Assembly (NCBI GenBank): GCA_950068635.1
Contig: CATMIM010000088.1
Location: forward strand, 1 to 5,916
Reading direction: 5' to 3'
Source: an uncultured Candidatus Poseidoniales archaeon
Lineage (GTDB): Archaea; Thermoplasmatota; Poseidoniia; Poseidoniales; Thalassarchaeaceae
DNA: 5,916 nt
The translations under genes were made by a program, and so were the position numbers. Positions 1-5,783 of the stretch are shown piece after piece. Numbering within the stretch: the stretch's first letter is position 1; the number at the start of each line of letters is the position of its first letter. The notes beneath the pieces were generated by a model that made no database searches, was not told the origin of the DNA, and saw only the letters and a list, made by a program, of their open reading frames with translations.

Positions 1-477
1 TCCCCGCGACCTGTAGTGCACCCAGACGATGAAATTGTCAACGGTGAGCAGCGTCCCCCACATGTTCTCCGCCCATTCGTCGGGATGGTTGTCGGGATTG
101 AGCATCATGTCGTAGGGGTCGGGATGCATCACGGGCGGGGGAGCGGTCGGCTGCATGGTCACTCCCGCAAGCGCACTGTCGAGCCTGGCGAGCGGGTCGC
201 CCCCATCCGATTCGCGCACTTCAAGGCGTACCTGGTCCAGTGCTTGGTTGGCCTCTGTGATGACGCTGATGTCGTTGATGCGCGCTTCCCGCTCAGCCAG
301 CACCTCGTCAAGTTTGAGGAGGATGCCGAAATCATCCGCGCGGAACTGTAGTTGGGCGGAGACGGTGGTCATCGGAGCGATGATCGGCAGCAGGAACATC
401 AGGGCCAGCACGGTGGCCGGGCGTAGTCTTCGCCGAGTTGGACCTGCGAGCAGAAGACGGGGCGAATCTCGCTCCAC
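1..477 (-). CDS. Membrane-anchored or secreted protein of unknown function (3' end outside window)
   Basis: I do not recognise this family. The reverse strand is open from the stop of the upstream PKD-repeat gene to the left edge, so the C-terminus is missing. From the proposed GTG start the visible part is 159 residues. It begins with an Arg-rich stretch (RRRLRP, residues 15-20), followed by a hydrophobic segment at about 21-39 (ATVLALMFLLPIIAPMTTV) that looks like a signal peptide or N-terminal anchor with a possible cleavage after VSA (39-41). A charged, probably helical stretch follows (about 50-90, Leu/Glu/Arg rich, possible coiled coil). Then comes a Pro/Met-rich region (about 109-129, including TAPPPVMHPDP) and a Trp-rich end (DEWAENMWG). 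The start is uncertain: there is no clear ribosome binding site, and GTG at 411 or ATG at 399 would shorten the n-region. It follows the PKD gene by 87 bases on the same strand, so both may be envelope proteins of one transcript. The alternative, a long plus-strand frame across the same bases, is Ser/Ala/Arg rich and looks like an antisense shadow. Confidence 0.72.
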   Translation of the reverse strand, partial: MERDSPRLLLAGPTRRRLRPATVLALMFLLPIIAPMTTVSAQLQFRADDFGILLKLDEVLAEREARINDISVITEANQALDQVRLEVRESDGGDPLARLDSALAGVTMQPTAPPPVMHPDPYDMMLNPDNHPDEWAENMWGTLLTVDNFIVWVHYRSRG

Positions 478-518
478 AACGGGAATCGCGTGTCCATCCC
501 GCTTAGAGGGTTTGGTGG

Positions 519-537
519 GATGCGCCGTTGGCGCATC
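519..537 (-). terminator. Perfect 8-bp inverted repeat after the PKD gene
   Basis: GATGCGCC and GGCGCATC pair perfectly (519-526 with 530-537) around a 3-base loop. The element starts 27 bases beyond the stop of the PKD-repeat gene and lies before the next gene. A second self-complementary element, CGCACGTGCG at 543-552, lies between the stop and this hairpin. No T-run follows on the transcribed strand, so a classical terminator is not shown. It could be a 3'-end RNA structure or an operator for the downstream gene. Confidence 0.35.
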
Positions 538-564
538 GTACGCGCACGTGCGAGGGCCAAGGGT

Positions 565-3060
565 TCAGCGCTGGAGTTTGATGCGCTGCTCGCACTTCGG
601 GCAGGCGACCATCGCCTCGGAGAGTTCCGGTGGCATCTCAACCGCGAACTGCTGGTTGCACGCCGGACAGGCCGTTCTCACCGTCGGGGTGCTCGCCGGC
701 ACTTCAGGTGCGGGTTCGGGCGTGGTCACCGGCTGCGCATCGGCTGGTGGTGGGCTGGCGATTGTGATGCTGTCTGGTAACTGCACTGCGCCTGCGCCCT
801 CCTTCTTCGCCGGTGCGGCGGACTCAGCCACCGGAGTGGCGGTGGTGTCTGGCTCTGCCTCTGGCTTCTCCTTCTCGTCGTCGCGCGTGCGCAGGAAGTC
901 GAGGTCGTCGAGAATCGGGTCATGTTCGTCCACCGGTGCGGCGGCAACCGGTTCATCGGACATGTCGGAGAATGCGCTGAGAGCATCGTCGGAGAGCATC
1001 TGGCCTGCACCTGGGTCCACGCCGGCGAGTGCTGCGATCTCCGCCGCCGCCCCTGCTCTGCCCGTCAACGCCGCACTGCGGGTGTCGAACATCGCGATCT
1101 GCTCGACATCTGTCGGTTCCGGCTCAGCCACCTCCTCCTCCTGCGCCGCGGCATGCTGCGCGGCCAATGTCGCTTCCTCGAGCAGGTTCTGACGCCGGTT
1201 CAACAGGAACCATCCGCCTGCCCCGAGCAGCACGAAGATGATCAGCGCTACACCGATCTTGGCCGCGAAGGGAACATTGCTGCCGGTCTGGGTCGTGACG
1301 ACTCCCTCGACCTCGATGAGGTGGTCGACCGACTTGTTCAACCCGGCATCGTTCTGGACGGTGACGACCACCCAGATCGCGCCTGATTCAGTGAACGTCC
1401 AACTGACTGTATGCCCTTCCGCCTGCACATCGTTGGCATCGAATCCATCGCCATCGGCATCGCTGCGCTTGTCGAAATCCCACGTGTAGGTCAACACGCT
1501 CGATTCGGCATCTGTCGCGTTCGCACTGAAGGTGACTGCTTCGCCAACGGTTGCATCGGAAGGAGCTGTGATCGGTGTGACAAGGGGGGCGGACCCATCA
1601 CGAACCAGAACGATCACGCTCGCCGCGGAGATGTGGTCGGCACCATCTGTTACTGTCAATTCGATGGTGTGGTTGCCGGTGGAGTTGATCGAGTGGTTGA
1701 ACGTGGAACCACCTTGGTTGAACGACTGCACCAGCGCGCCATCTACCCGCCAATCCTCCCGCTTGATCATCCAGTTGTCCGTTGAGGTGGAGATGATCGA
1801 GAAGTCGGAGTTGACATCGCGGGTGAGCACCGAGGACCCACCCAGGATCGCCGCTGCTGGGTTCGTCAGGTCCTGCACGGACACAGTGACCTGTGCCGAG
1901 TCGTCAATGCCATCTGAGCCGTTCACGATGGCGGTGATAGTCCGATTCCCCGGAGCTGACCAGGACACCTCGACGGTGGCGCCGCTGGTCGAATCCGAGT
2001 CACCTCCGTCGAAATCCCAATCCGTGAGCAGCAGGTCCACCTGTTCCGACATGTTGGGGGTCGCAGTCCCATTGAGGGAAATCGTCTCGCCGACATCGAC
2101 GTTGGCGAGGTTGGCGACGGTCGATATCGTGGCGGATCTCACAGGGCTCAACTCGACGATCACCGTGGCGCGCGCCTCCGTGCTGCCATCCCCGCCTCCG
2201 AAGGGTCCGGCCTTGTTGTCGATGAACATGTAGAGCGGCTTTCCTGCATACTCGCTGGTGACCATCCAAGGCGTTGCCACCGGGCTGGTTATGCTCAGCA
2301 GTTCGGTGTTCGCTATCCAGAAATTCCCGCCGGCGTTCATGAGGTAGTTGTTGCGCTGCTGCTCGGTCATGATGAACACGTCCGGGTCGCCCCGCAGAGG
2401 CAAAGCCGAGATCAACACCTCCGTGCCCTCATCGAGCGTCAACGTCTCAGGCCCGAGCAACTGACGTCTGGAATCAGGAGCCAACGACTGGAGTGAGTCA
2501 TGCATCGTCCAATATGGGGCAGAGGGGAAGGTGATTGACAACGCGACGTCCGTGTCAGCACCCCCCTGGGCGCCATTGCCGTTGTCGCCGGGGTGCGCCA
2601 TGTGGTCGAGCACGACGTACCAGGTGGTCTGCGAGGTATCGCTTGGAACCTGCCAATGCCACTGGGTGCCATTCCCTGAGAGTGACTCCAACGAGGTGTT
2701 CTGCTCCCAGAACCCGGGCTGCCGGTATGTCTGCTCGTTGAGGTAGGCGGGCAGTTGGCCACCCTTGAACACGAGGAAGTCGATCGGTGCTGGGTAGATG
2801 TCGATGTCGAATGCAACCACTGTGCCCGGGGTGAGCTCCCCGAGGTTGATCGACATGCAGGTCTGATTGGACATCGTCACCGTCGGCGGAAGGGTCGAGA
2901 TATCGACCATCTGACAGGAGATAACGCGTCCGGCAGCGCCATGGTCTGGGGAGGTGATTCCCAGGTCGCTGGTCATCTGCTGACCGACTTGGAACACGGC
3001 CGGTGCGGTGCTGGAGATGAGCAGAACGAGCAGAACGAGCAGCGCCCGTGAACGGAGCAT
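565..3060 (-). CDS. Secreted PKD-repeat protein with one C-terminal membrane helix and a cytosolic zinc ribbon
   Basis: This 831-residue protein is probably a cell-surface protein. An N-terminal signal peptide (LLVLLVLLISSTAPA, about 7-21) leads to a roughly 280-residue beta-rich N-terminal domain with two cysteines (C49, C68) that could form a disulfide. Three PKD/Ig-like repeats follow at about 310-397, 400-488 and 490-586, with typical cores (DWDFDGGDSDS at 347; a degenerate second repeat; TYTWDFD at 524). The third repeat carries a calcium-loop-like DADGDGFDAND (534-544). A single transmembrane helix spans about 598-620 and is followed by NRR. The tail of about 200 residues is Ala/Glu/Pro rich and ends in a zinc ribbon with C798-x2-C801 and C820-x2-C823. 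I count twelve N-x-S/T sequons, all before the membrane helix and none after it, which supports an outside/inside orientation. PKD repeats usually mediate protein or polysaccharide contacts. The ligand here is unknown. The ATG at 3060 is the first start after an in-frame stop; a GAGGAG lies about 21 bases upstream, too far for a standard Shine-Dalgarno site. Confidence 0.9.
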   Translation of the reverse strand: MLRSRALLVLLVLLISSTAPAVFQVGQQMTSDLGITSPDHGAAGRVISCQMVDISTLPPTVTMSNQTCMSINLGELTPGTVVAFDIDIYPAPIDFLVFKGGQLPAYLNEQTYRQPGFWEQNTSLESLSGNGTQWHWQVPSDTSQTTWYVVLDHMAHPGDNGNGAQGGADTDVALSITFPSAPYWTMHDSLQSLAPDSRRQLLGPETLTLDEGTEVLISALPLRGDPDVFIMTEQQRNNYLMNAGGNFWIANTELLSITSPVATPWMVTSEYAGKPLYMFIDNKAGPFGGGDGSTEARATVIVELSPVRSATISTVANLANVDVGETISLNGTATPNMSEQVDLLLTDWDFDGGDSDSTSGATVEVSWSAPGNRTITAIVNGSDGIDDSAQVTVSVQDLTNPAAAILGGSSVLTRDVNSDFSIISTSTDNWMIKREDWRVDGALVQSFNQGGSTFNHSINSTGNHTIELTVTDGADHISAASVIVLVRDGSAPLVTPITAPSDATVGEAVTFSANATDAESSVLTYTWDFDKRSDADGDGFDANDVQAEGHTVSWTFTESGAIWVVVTVQNDAGLNKSVDHLIEVEGVVTTQTGSNVPFAAKIGVALIIFVLLGAGGWFLLNRRQNLLEEATLAAQHAAAQEEEVAEPEPTDVEQIAMFDTRSAALTGRAGAAAEIAALAGVDPGAGQMLSDDALSAFSDMSDEPVAAAPVDEHDPILDDLDFLRTRDDEKEKPEAEPDTTATPVAESAAPAKKEGAGAVQLPDSITIASPPPADAQPVTTPEPAPEVPASTPTVRTACPACNQQFAVEMPPELSEAMVACPKCEQRIKLQR
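3019..3042. repeat. Short 9-bp tandem repeat in the signal peptide coding region
   Basis: The unit gagcagaac occurs 2.7 times in a row on the plus strand. Read on the coding strand it gives repeated Leu-Leu-Val codons (LLVLLVLL) that form the hydrophobic core of the PKD protein's signal peptide. Gain or loss of one unit would keep the frame and only change the length of the h-region. It is probably simple codon repetition rather than a functional repeat. Confidence 0.6.
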
Positions 3061-3161
3061 CGTTCGGCGGGGTGGTTGCTCTCCTCTTCAAGTGTTCACC
3101 CTACGGGTGCGGGCCGCTGAATGGAGTGTCAAACCCATGGATTGGGGTCGACAAGCGTGAT
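3061..3161. other. Intergenic gap between RNase Z and PKD genes
   Basis: This 101-base gap separates the stop of the RNase Z gene from the start of the PKD gene. It holds a small hairpin, CACCC-GTA-GGGTG on the minus strand (3097-3109), and a GAGGAG about 21 bases before the PKD start. I see no convincing TATA box, so read-through from RNase Z is possible but not shown. Confidence 0.4.
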
Positions 3162-4277
3162 TCAAGTGATTCTCGTCGGCTCCCAGCCGCCAGCAGCAGA
3201 GAGCACCTCGACCTCTGGAAGGATGTCATCGCCGCCGATGAGGAACAATTCTCCGTCAGCGCACGCATGCACGACCGTCGGGCCCGTCAAGGCGCCTGAA
3301 GCGTCGTCGATGAGCTCGCTGGTATCATCGATGCGCGAACTGTAGTGCGTGAGTGCCAGCACGTGCGCACCGCAGGCGCTGGCGTGACCAGCCGCATCCG
3401 CGGCGGTCGAGTGATTGTAGCGGGTCGCCTTCTCCTGCAGTTCATTGGCGAAGGTCGCCTCGTGCAGCAGCACATCAGGGGCGACCTCGAGGCCAGCGAA
3501 CGCAGGAATTCCGCCAACGGTGTCCCCGCTGATCAACAGCGAACGTGGTGGGCGCGGCGGTCCGCGGAAGTCGACGGCCGCCAACTCCTGTCCGTCATGA
3601 ACGATGTCTTCGCCGCGTGCCAATCGGCTGATATGACCCCGCTTCAGGCGGAGTTCATACGCTCGGTCCCGATCGAATCGTCCTTCGCGGGTCGGCTGCG
3701 TCACCTGCCAGCCACAGGCGGGAATCCCGTGCTGGGTCGGCACGACCGTCAGGATGACCTCCTCGATCGGCTGCACCGGGGCGGGAGCGGGCATGTCATC
3801 GTCCAGCGTGAACAGATGCCAGTCGAGTTCGAAACCGAACGACTCGTCCTTGCTTCCGAGAGCCTGCCACTGCTGGAACAGGATCGCCAGGTCAGTGGAA
3901 GACACTCCGCTCTCCTCGCTCGGAGGAACACCGGGATTGTCGCGCGTCCACGCGAGCGCGACCTCGCTGGTCGGGCCCATCACGAGCAGCGGGTCCTTGC
4001 GACCGTCGAGCGCCATCGTCTGCAGCAACGGAAGCAGTCCCCAGCAGTGGTCGAGGTGACCGTGCGTGAGCAGTATGGCGCGCACTTTGGCGATGCGTGT
4101 GCGGCTTTGGAGGACGGATGACTTGAGTTGACGGTTATGGTCGATGAGCCGCTGCTGCATCCCTTCTCCGCAGTCCACCAACAGCGTCCCCCCAGGGGTG
4201 TTGACGACAGAACCGGACACGGCTCTCCCGTGTGCGAACCTCGCTGACGAAGTCCCTAGAACATGCAACTCCAGCAT
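3162..4277 (-). CDS. rnz: Ribonuclease Z (tRNA 3' endonuclease), metallo-beta-lactamase fold
   Basis: RNase Z cuts tRNA precursors just after the discriminator base so that CCA can be added. The opening MLELHVLGTSSA and the LLVDCGEGMQQRL segment (32-44) are typical of the family. The metal ligands are visible: THGHLDH (H72, H74, D76, H77), H183 in TQHGIPACGW, D252 in SGDT and H311 in LTHYSSR. HEATF (272-276), characteristic of tRNase Z, and NHST (288-291) are also present. The segment LKRGHISRLARGEDI (211-225) fits the region before the GDT motif in this family. At 371 residues it is longer than common short-form RNase Z proteins of about 300-320; the extra length seems to lie around 108-175 and in the last 30 residues. 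The usual Pro-Thr...Arg-Asn stretch after GTSSA is replaced by RFAHGRAVSG. The ATG start is supported by an AGGAGGAG at 4283-4290, five bases upstream, and by family alignment. The PRC-barrel gene ends 43 bases upstream, so the two are probably co-transcribed. Confidence 0.94.
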   Translation of the reverse strand: MLELHVLGTSSARFAHGRAVSGSVVNTPGGTLLVDCGEGMQQRLIDHNRQLKSSVLQSRTRIAKVRAILLTHGHLDHCWGLLPLLQTMALDGRKDPLLVMGPTSEVALAWTRDNPGVPPSEESGVSSTDLAILFQQWQALGSKDESFGFELDWHLFTLDDDMPAPAPVQPIEEVILTVVPTQHGIPACGWQVTQPTREGRFDRDRAYELRLKRGHISRLARGEDIVHDGQELAAVDFRGPPRPPRSLLISGDTVGGIPAFAGLEVAPDVLLHEATFANELQEKATRYNHSTAADAAGHASACGAHVLALTHYSSRIDDTSELIDDASGALTGPTVVHACADGELFLIGGDDILPEVEVLSAAGGWEPTRIT

Positions 4278-4282
4278 CCACG

Positions 4283-4318
4283 CTCCTCCTGCTCACTACG
4301 TGGGAGGGGCCGCCTCCT
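4283..4318 (-). promoter_or_regulatory. Ribosome binding site of RNase Z with a competing anti-Shine-Dalgarno segment
   Basis: On the minus strand the gap between the PRC-barrel stop and the RNase Z start carries AGGAGG (4313-4318), then CCTCCC (4302-4307), then AGGAGGAG (4283-4290) directly before the ATG. The last is a strong Shine-Dalgarno site. The CCTCC can pair with the upstream AGGAGG (5-base loop) or with the downstream one, so two exclusive foldings exist on paper. The Shine-Dalgarno site is well supported; the regulatory switch is inference. Confidence 0.6.
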
Positions 4319-4320
4319 CA

Positions 4321-4584
4321 TCAAGGGTTCATGGGAGATGCCGGAATCGGTGTCGGGGGAAACCAGCGCAGAAGCACCACCTCGGACACCGCGCGGACCC
4401 AATGCCACGGAATCGCCACATGGATTCCGTCCTCGACGAGTCGCTGGTCGCAGTCGATCACGAACAGGTGCGATGCGCTCCAGTGGTCGACTTCCACAAT
4501 CGCGTCATGCACCTGTCCGAGCCTGCGGCCGTCGGGCAGGTACACCGGCAGGCCGCGCAGCGAGGAGATGAGCGCCTCGGTCAT
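4321..4584 (-). CDS. Small PRC-barrel domain protein
   Basis: This is an 87-residue protein made almost entirely of one PRC-barrel domain. The first strand region reads LRGLPVYLPDGRRLGQVHDAIVEVD (9-33), with the usual pattern of a short name-tag segment, a D-G-R/K-x-L-G turn and an acidic strand. The last strands read VAIPWHWVRAVSEVVLLR (57-74), close to the archaeal form IP-x-x-x-V-x-A-V-x-D-V-V-L. Stand-alone archaeal PRC-barrel proteins are small cytosolic proteins of mostly unknown role. The bacterial domain occurs in the 16S rRNA processing factor RimM and in photosynthetic reaction centre H subunits, and an archaeal member (CdpB) has been linked to cell division. I chose the ATG at 4584 because the domain begins right after it. 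A GTG at 4605 would add seven residues (start PCTCDP) and has a weak AGGTTGAT just upstream. It sits between L15e and RNase Z on the same strand, so a role near RNA or the ribosome is conceivable but only inferred. Confidence 0.82.
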   Translation of the reverse strand: MTEALISSLRGLPVYLPDGRRLGQVHDAIVEVDHWSASHLFVIDCDQRLVEDGIHVAIPWHWVRAVSEVVLLRWFPPTPIPASPMNP

Positions 4585-4658
4585 CGGGTCACACGTGCAC
4601 GGCACGACGAATCAACCTTCGGCATCGAGTGTCCCACAGACAACACGAATCGAAGGCA

Positions 4659-4674
4659 TCCGCCCAGAGGCGGA
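4659..4674 (-). terminator. Hairpin after the L15e gene
   Basis: TCCGCC pairs with GGCGGA around a 4-base loop (4659-4664 with 4669-4674), 13 bases beyond the L15e stop. On the minus strand it is followed by a pyrimidine-leaning stretch (ATTCGTGTTGTCTG) but not a clean T-run. It may mark the 3' end of the L15e mRNA or a processing site. The neighbouring gap of about 100 bases holds no other gene. Confidence 0.35.
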
Positions 4675-4687
4675 GATGGTGCGGTAG

Positions 4688-5278
4688 TCACTTGCCGCGA
4701 CGCTGGTGTGTCGCCAGGCTCGGGCGCAGTTTCTCAGCGCCCTTGCCCTTGTTACGCAGGCCACGACCACGCTTACCGGCGCTGGTCTTACCACGGTGGA
4801 CGCGGCCACGGTGCCGACTGTTGCCGAGGAAGTTGAGTTGGGGGTCGACTTTGATGCAGGGGTGCGACGGGTCGACCAAGATGACCTCGTAGAACTTGTG
4901 CTTACCGTCTTCTCCCACCCAGTAGGAGTTGAGCACCTCGAGGTTGGGGTACTTGCGCGCTACCCGCTCCTCGGCGATGCGCTGGATGGACTTGGCCATC
5001 GTGATCTTCTTGATGCCGGCCTTGGACGGCTTGCGCTTCATGTTGATCTTGCTCTTGCGCAGCCCTCCGCGACGAACGCGCGTGCGCACGACGACGACTC
5101 CCTGCTTCGCCTTGTATCCCATTCGCCGGGCGGCGTCGAGGCGGGTCGGCTTGTCGATTCGCGTGTAGACCTGCTCATGTCTCCAGCGGGTCATGCGCTC
5201 GCGACGATAGTCAGCGGGCATGCTGTCCTTGGGCCGCTTCCACATCTGCCGCTGGAGTTGCGCAGAACCGCGGACCAT
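4688..5278 (-). CDS. rpl15e: Large-subunit ribosomal protein L15e (eL15)
   Basis: This 196-residue protein has the usual length of the archaeal eL15 family, a basic 23S rRNA binding protein of the large subunit that is absent from bacteria. The conserved core is plain: GYKAKQGVVVVRTRVRRGG (54-72), IAEERVARKYPNLEVLNSYW (101-120), VGEDGKHKFYEVILVDPSHP (121-140), HRGRVHRGKTSAGKRGRG (156-173) and the tail NKGKGAEKLRPSL (176-188). The frame is open further upstream to 5464, but the ATG at 5278 is chosen because the family begins there (MVRGSAQLQRQMWKRP). A GGAGTG also lies eight bases upstream (5287-5292), and the upstream extension overlaps the ubiquitin-like gene in another frame. It has its own TATA-like box, so it is probably the first gene of a unit that continues into the PRC-barrel and RNase Z genes. 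I see no truncation or missing segment. Confidence 0.98.
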   Translation of the reverse strand: MVRGSAQLQRQMWKRPKDSMPADYRRERMTRWRHEQVYTRIDKPTRLDAARRMGYKAKQGVVVVRTRVRRGGLRKSKINMKRKPSKAGIKKITMAKSIQRIAEERVARKYPNLEVLNSYWVGEDGKHKFYEVILVDPSHPCIKVDPQLNFLGNSRHRGRVHRGKTSAGKRGRGLRNKGKGAEKLRPSLATHQRRGK

Positions 5279-5286
5279 CGTTACAG

Positions 5287-5292
5287 CACTCC
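5287..5292 (-). promoter_or_regulatory. Shine-Dalgarno site of L15e
   Basis: GGAGTG on the minus strand lies eight bases before the ATG at 5278 and decides the start against the longer open frame. The following bases (CTGTAACG) resemble those after the same GGAGTG in front of the ubiquitin-like gene. Confidence 0.65.
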
Positions 5293-5317
5293 AAGCAGCC
5301 CGCCGACTGGTCCGCCC

Positions 5318-5324
5318 TATATGA
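5318..5324 (-). promoter_or_regulatory. TATA-like promoter box of L15e
   Basis: TCATATA on the minus strand is the only A/T-rich stretch in a GC-rich gap and lies about 39 bases before the L15e start. Archaeal transcription usually starts about 25 bases after the TATA box, which would give a short leader containing the GGAGTG site. No clear BRE purines are seen. A 6-bp inverted repeat (GGCACG/CGTGCC, 5332-5349) lies immediately upstream of it and could be an operator. Confidence 0.45.
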
Positions 5325-5366
5325 GAGAATCGGCACGCTTCGACGTGCCTAGGATTGTGTGCCCGA

Positions 5367-5405
5367 CCGGGGCCCGAAGACCCCGGCCGAGCGGGTGGCC
5401 GCTCG
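5367..5405 (-). terminator. Two adjacent GC-rich hairpins after the ubiquitin-like gene
   Basis: The first has arms CGAGCGG/CCGCTCG (5388-5394 with 5399-5405, 4-base loop) and starts seven bases beyond the stop of the ubiquitin-like gene. The second has arms CCGGGG/CCCCGG (5367-5372 with 5381-5386, 8-base loop). Together they could form a double hairpin at the 3' end of that mRNA, ahead of the L15e promoter. There is no T-run after them, so termination is inferred from position and symmetry only. Confidence 0.4.
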
Positions 5406-5412
5406 CAGCGGC

Positions 5413-5625
5413 TCAGAAACCACCAACCAAGGGCGGCACCACGCGGATTGTGTCGGCTCCCCACTGGATATCGTTGAGTTCAGCCGGCTGCACCAGCTGG
5501 TTACCCACGAATACCCAAGCATTGGGGTTCTGCTCGACAACTTCCACTGTCTCGGCTCGGGTGAGCTCGAGTGTGGCGTGCCCAGAAGGGTCGGCGATCT
5601 CGACTGTTGTTCGGATTTCAGACAT
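5413..5625 (-). CDS. Ubiquitin-like small modifier / MoaD-ThiS-type sulfur carrier ending in Gly-Gly-Phe
   Basis: This 70-residue protein has the size and ending of the beta-grasp sulfur carriers and archaeal small modifiers (SAMP, MoaD, ThiS, Urm1). It opens with a strand (IRTTVEIADPSGHATLEL, 4-21) and has a central VFVGNQLVQPAEL (38-50), matching the V-x-V-N-G-x-x-V strand and turn of ThiS/MoaD. It ends in WGADTIRVVPPLVGGF (55-70), close to the G-D-x-V-x-x-x-P-P-V-x-G-G end of MoaD. In that family the last Gly is adenylated by an E1-like enzyme and then carries a thiocarboxylate or is joined to lysines. Here a Phe follows the Gly-Gly, so a processing step would be needed first, as with QbsE (Gly-Gly-Cys-Phe) and its JAMM protease QbsD. 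A GGAGTG (5635-5640) lies nine bases before the ATG. No E1 or JAMM gene is in the window. A paralogue lies just upstream. Whether it is a modifier or a sulfur donor cannot be told from sequence. Confidence 0.85.
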   Translation of the reverse strand: MSEIRTTVEIADPSGHATLELTRAETVEVVEQNPNAWVFVGNQLVQPAELNDIQWGADTIRVVPPLVGGF

Positions 5626-5634
5626 CTTCTACAT

Positions 5635-5640
5635 CACTCC
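5635..5640 (-). promoter_or_regulatory. Shine-Dalgarno site of the complete ubiquitin-like gene
   Basis: GGAGTG on the minus strand, nine bases before the ATG at 5625, the same hexamer as in front of L15e. It supports this start. Confidence 0.6.
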
Positions 5641-5674
5641 TGCCTTGCGGCATCAGACCCCAATTCATTGAGGG

Positions 5675-5682
5675 TATTTGAA
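5675..5682 (-). promoter_or_regulatory. TATA-like promoter box of the complete ubiquitin-like gene
   Basis: TTCAAATA on the minus strand differs from the archaeal consensus TTTAWATA at one base. It lies 49 bases before the ATG, which would give a leader of about 25 bases carrying the GGAGTG site. This suggests that the second copy has its own promoter. The rest of the 158-base gap up to 5783 shows nothing else I can name. Confidence 0.45.
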
Positions 5683-5783
5683 TGAGCGAACAAGAATGCC
5701 CTCGCACGCGTTACAGCAATACAAGTGGGGCGCCTTCGGGCAGTGTTCTGACTTGACATCGTTGAACGGCGGGGTGAAGCGGC

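Noticed and set aside
155..1192. Long plus-strand open frame of 345 codons
   Set aside because: Its product is a Ser/Ala/Arg-rich, low-complexity sequence with no domain. It lies antisense to the PKD protein's ribbon-containing end and to the membrane protein, both of which show clear protein features. It is a GC-driven shadow.
2555..3091. Minus-strand open frame overlapping the PKD gene start
   Set aside because: It lies in another frame of the same strand, begins with TTG, is Arg/Pro/His rich and has no domain. The overlapping frame has a signal peptide and a coherent N-terminal domain.
3345..4121. Plus-strand open frame of 258 codons antisense to RNase Z
   Set aside because: It is Arg rich with no domain, and it lies opposite a gene with a complete set of catalytic motifs.
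4258..4322. Mini open frame starting at the TGATG after the PRC-barrel stop
   Set aside because: It is about 20 codons long, ends inside RNase Z in another frame and gives an Arg/Glu/Cys string with no features. A leader peptide cannot be excluded, but nothing supports it.
5361..5460. tRNA-like string (GCCGAGCGGGT) on the plus strand resembling a Ser/Leu tRNA D-arm
   Set aside because: No matching acceptor stem, anticodon arm or TTCGA-type T-arm could be found, and it runs into the ubiquitin-like coding region. The bases are explained by the two hairpins.
5279..5464. N-terminal extension of the L15e frame to 5464
   Set aside because: The extension is unlike any L15e, covers the promoter and hairpins, and overlaps the ubiquitin-like gene. 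The ATG at 5278 matches the family start and has a GGAGTG site.
5359..5685. Plus-strand open frame across the ubiquitin-like gene
   Set aside because: It covers the opposite strand of a gene with a clear paralogue whose substitutions preserve the minus-strand reading. The paralogous segment has an in-frame TAG (5835-5837) in the plus-strand frame complementary to its codons.
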